Shown here piece by piece: positions 63,873-64,000 of a stretch of DNA of 64,000 nt. A program made the translations under genes and the position numbers. This DNA comes from an uncultured Bacteroidales bacterium (GTDB taxonomy: Bacteria > Bacteroidota > Bacteroidia > Bacteroidales > F082). The notes under the pieces were generated by a model, which saw only the letters and a program-made list of their open reading frames with translations, was not told the DNA's origin and searched no databases. The first letter of the stretch is position 1; every line of letters begins with the position of its first letter. The DNA lies in assembly GCA_946408345.1 (NCBI GenBank), contig CAMJRR010000011.1, positions 26,738 through 90,737 on the forward strand, in the 5' to 3' direction.

Positions 63873-64000
63873 TTACGCCCTTTCAGGGCTAACTAATTTT
63901 TTCATTGTGAGGATGTTATTTCCGTCTTTATAGTGATACTCGATATTGTCCATCATTTGTTTGCAGAGATAGATGCCAAGACCGCCAACGGGACGCTCAT
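63873..64000 (-). CDS. RsbW-like anti-sigma kinase, C-terminal end only
   Basis: The visible 42 codons read ERPVGGLGIYLCKQMMDNIE then YHYKDGNNILTMKK and stop at 63873. GGLGIYL is the G2 box of GHKL ATPases of the RsbW/SpoIIAB type. The gene starts beyond the window. It is 48 bases upstream of the STAS gene on the same strand. A SpoIIE-type phosphatase upstream would complete the switch but cannot be seen. Confidence 0.75.
   Translation of the reverse strand, partial: ERPVGGLGIYLCKQMMDNIEYHYKDGNNILTMKKLVSPERA

Overview
The window looks like a chromosomal segment of an uncultured-type Bacteroidales (Bacteroidota). Most genes sit 13-25 nt downstream of a TAnnTTTG -7 element, and the primary sigma factor is the short Bacteroidota form. 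The gene content also fits: a type IX secretion C-terminal signal, a plug-plus-barrel outer-membrane protein, fimbrillin/FISUMP-type surface proteins, SPII lipoproteins with Cys-rich signal ends, and a small RRM protein. An animal-gut or rumen origin is plausible but is inference. Coding density is high, with many convergent genes overlapping at their 3' ends.

Layout. 1-1.5 kb: two leftward lipoprotein genes, one running off the window. 1.7-8.6 kb: an AraC-type membrane regulator followed by a galactose block (galactokinase, an orphan SecD-like lipoprotein, a sugar-nucleotidyltransferase, galactose mutarotase, an MFS sugar importer) that ends in a strong terminator. 8.7-13.3 kb: an esterase-LysM fusion, a flippase, a 108-bp tandem repeat and parE. 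13.3-22.6 kb: an AT-richer accessory and defence island. It holds hipBA inserted beside a duplicated 3' end of parE, then rhuM, then a three-gene operon (unknown protein, membrane protein, NA37 nucleoid-associated protein). A rod-shaped structured RNA with its own promoter follows, and a restriction-modification operon (amino-MTase, HNH nuclease, HTH-C5-MTase). 22.8-31.9 kb: prolyl oligopeptidase, a ParE/RelE-type toxin-antitoxin pair, and envelope proteins. 32-50.6 kb: mostly housekeeping genes (SOD, primary sigma, HtrA, MltG, phosphohexomutase, RecR, LigA, enolase, PatB), with a broken cholesterol-dependent-cytolysin gene at 37.1-38.7 kb. 50.7-58 kb: tRNA-Tyr, tRNA-Arg, an RRM protein, LolD, a long Ala/Glu/Arg coiled-coil protein, Nth, a LolE-type permease overlapped by a PIN toxin-antitoxin pair. 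58-60.6 kb: a hairpin-cluster repeat, a two-gene surface-protein operon and its long structured leader. 60.6-64 kb: NamZ, then a leftward operon of RsbW-like kinase (partial), STAS, RelA/SpoT-type synthetase and HD hydrolase.

The strongest candidates for undescribed biology are: the rod RNA at 19254-19470 beside the restriction-modification genes; the structured leader at 60314-60490; the operon linking an anti-sigma partner switch to alarmone synthesis and hydrolysis; the 334-aa/membrane/NA37 operon; and palindromic repeats that have entered the parE reading frame. Domain assignments are by eye from motifs, and no database search was run.
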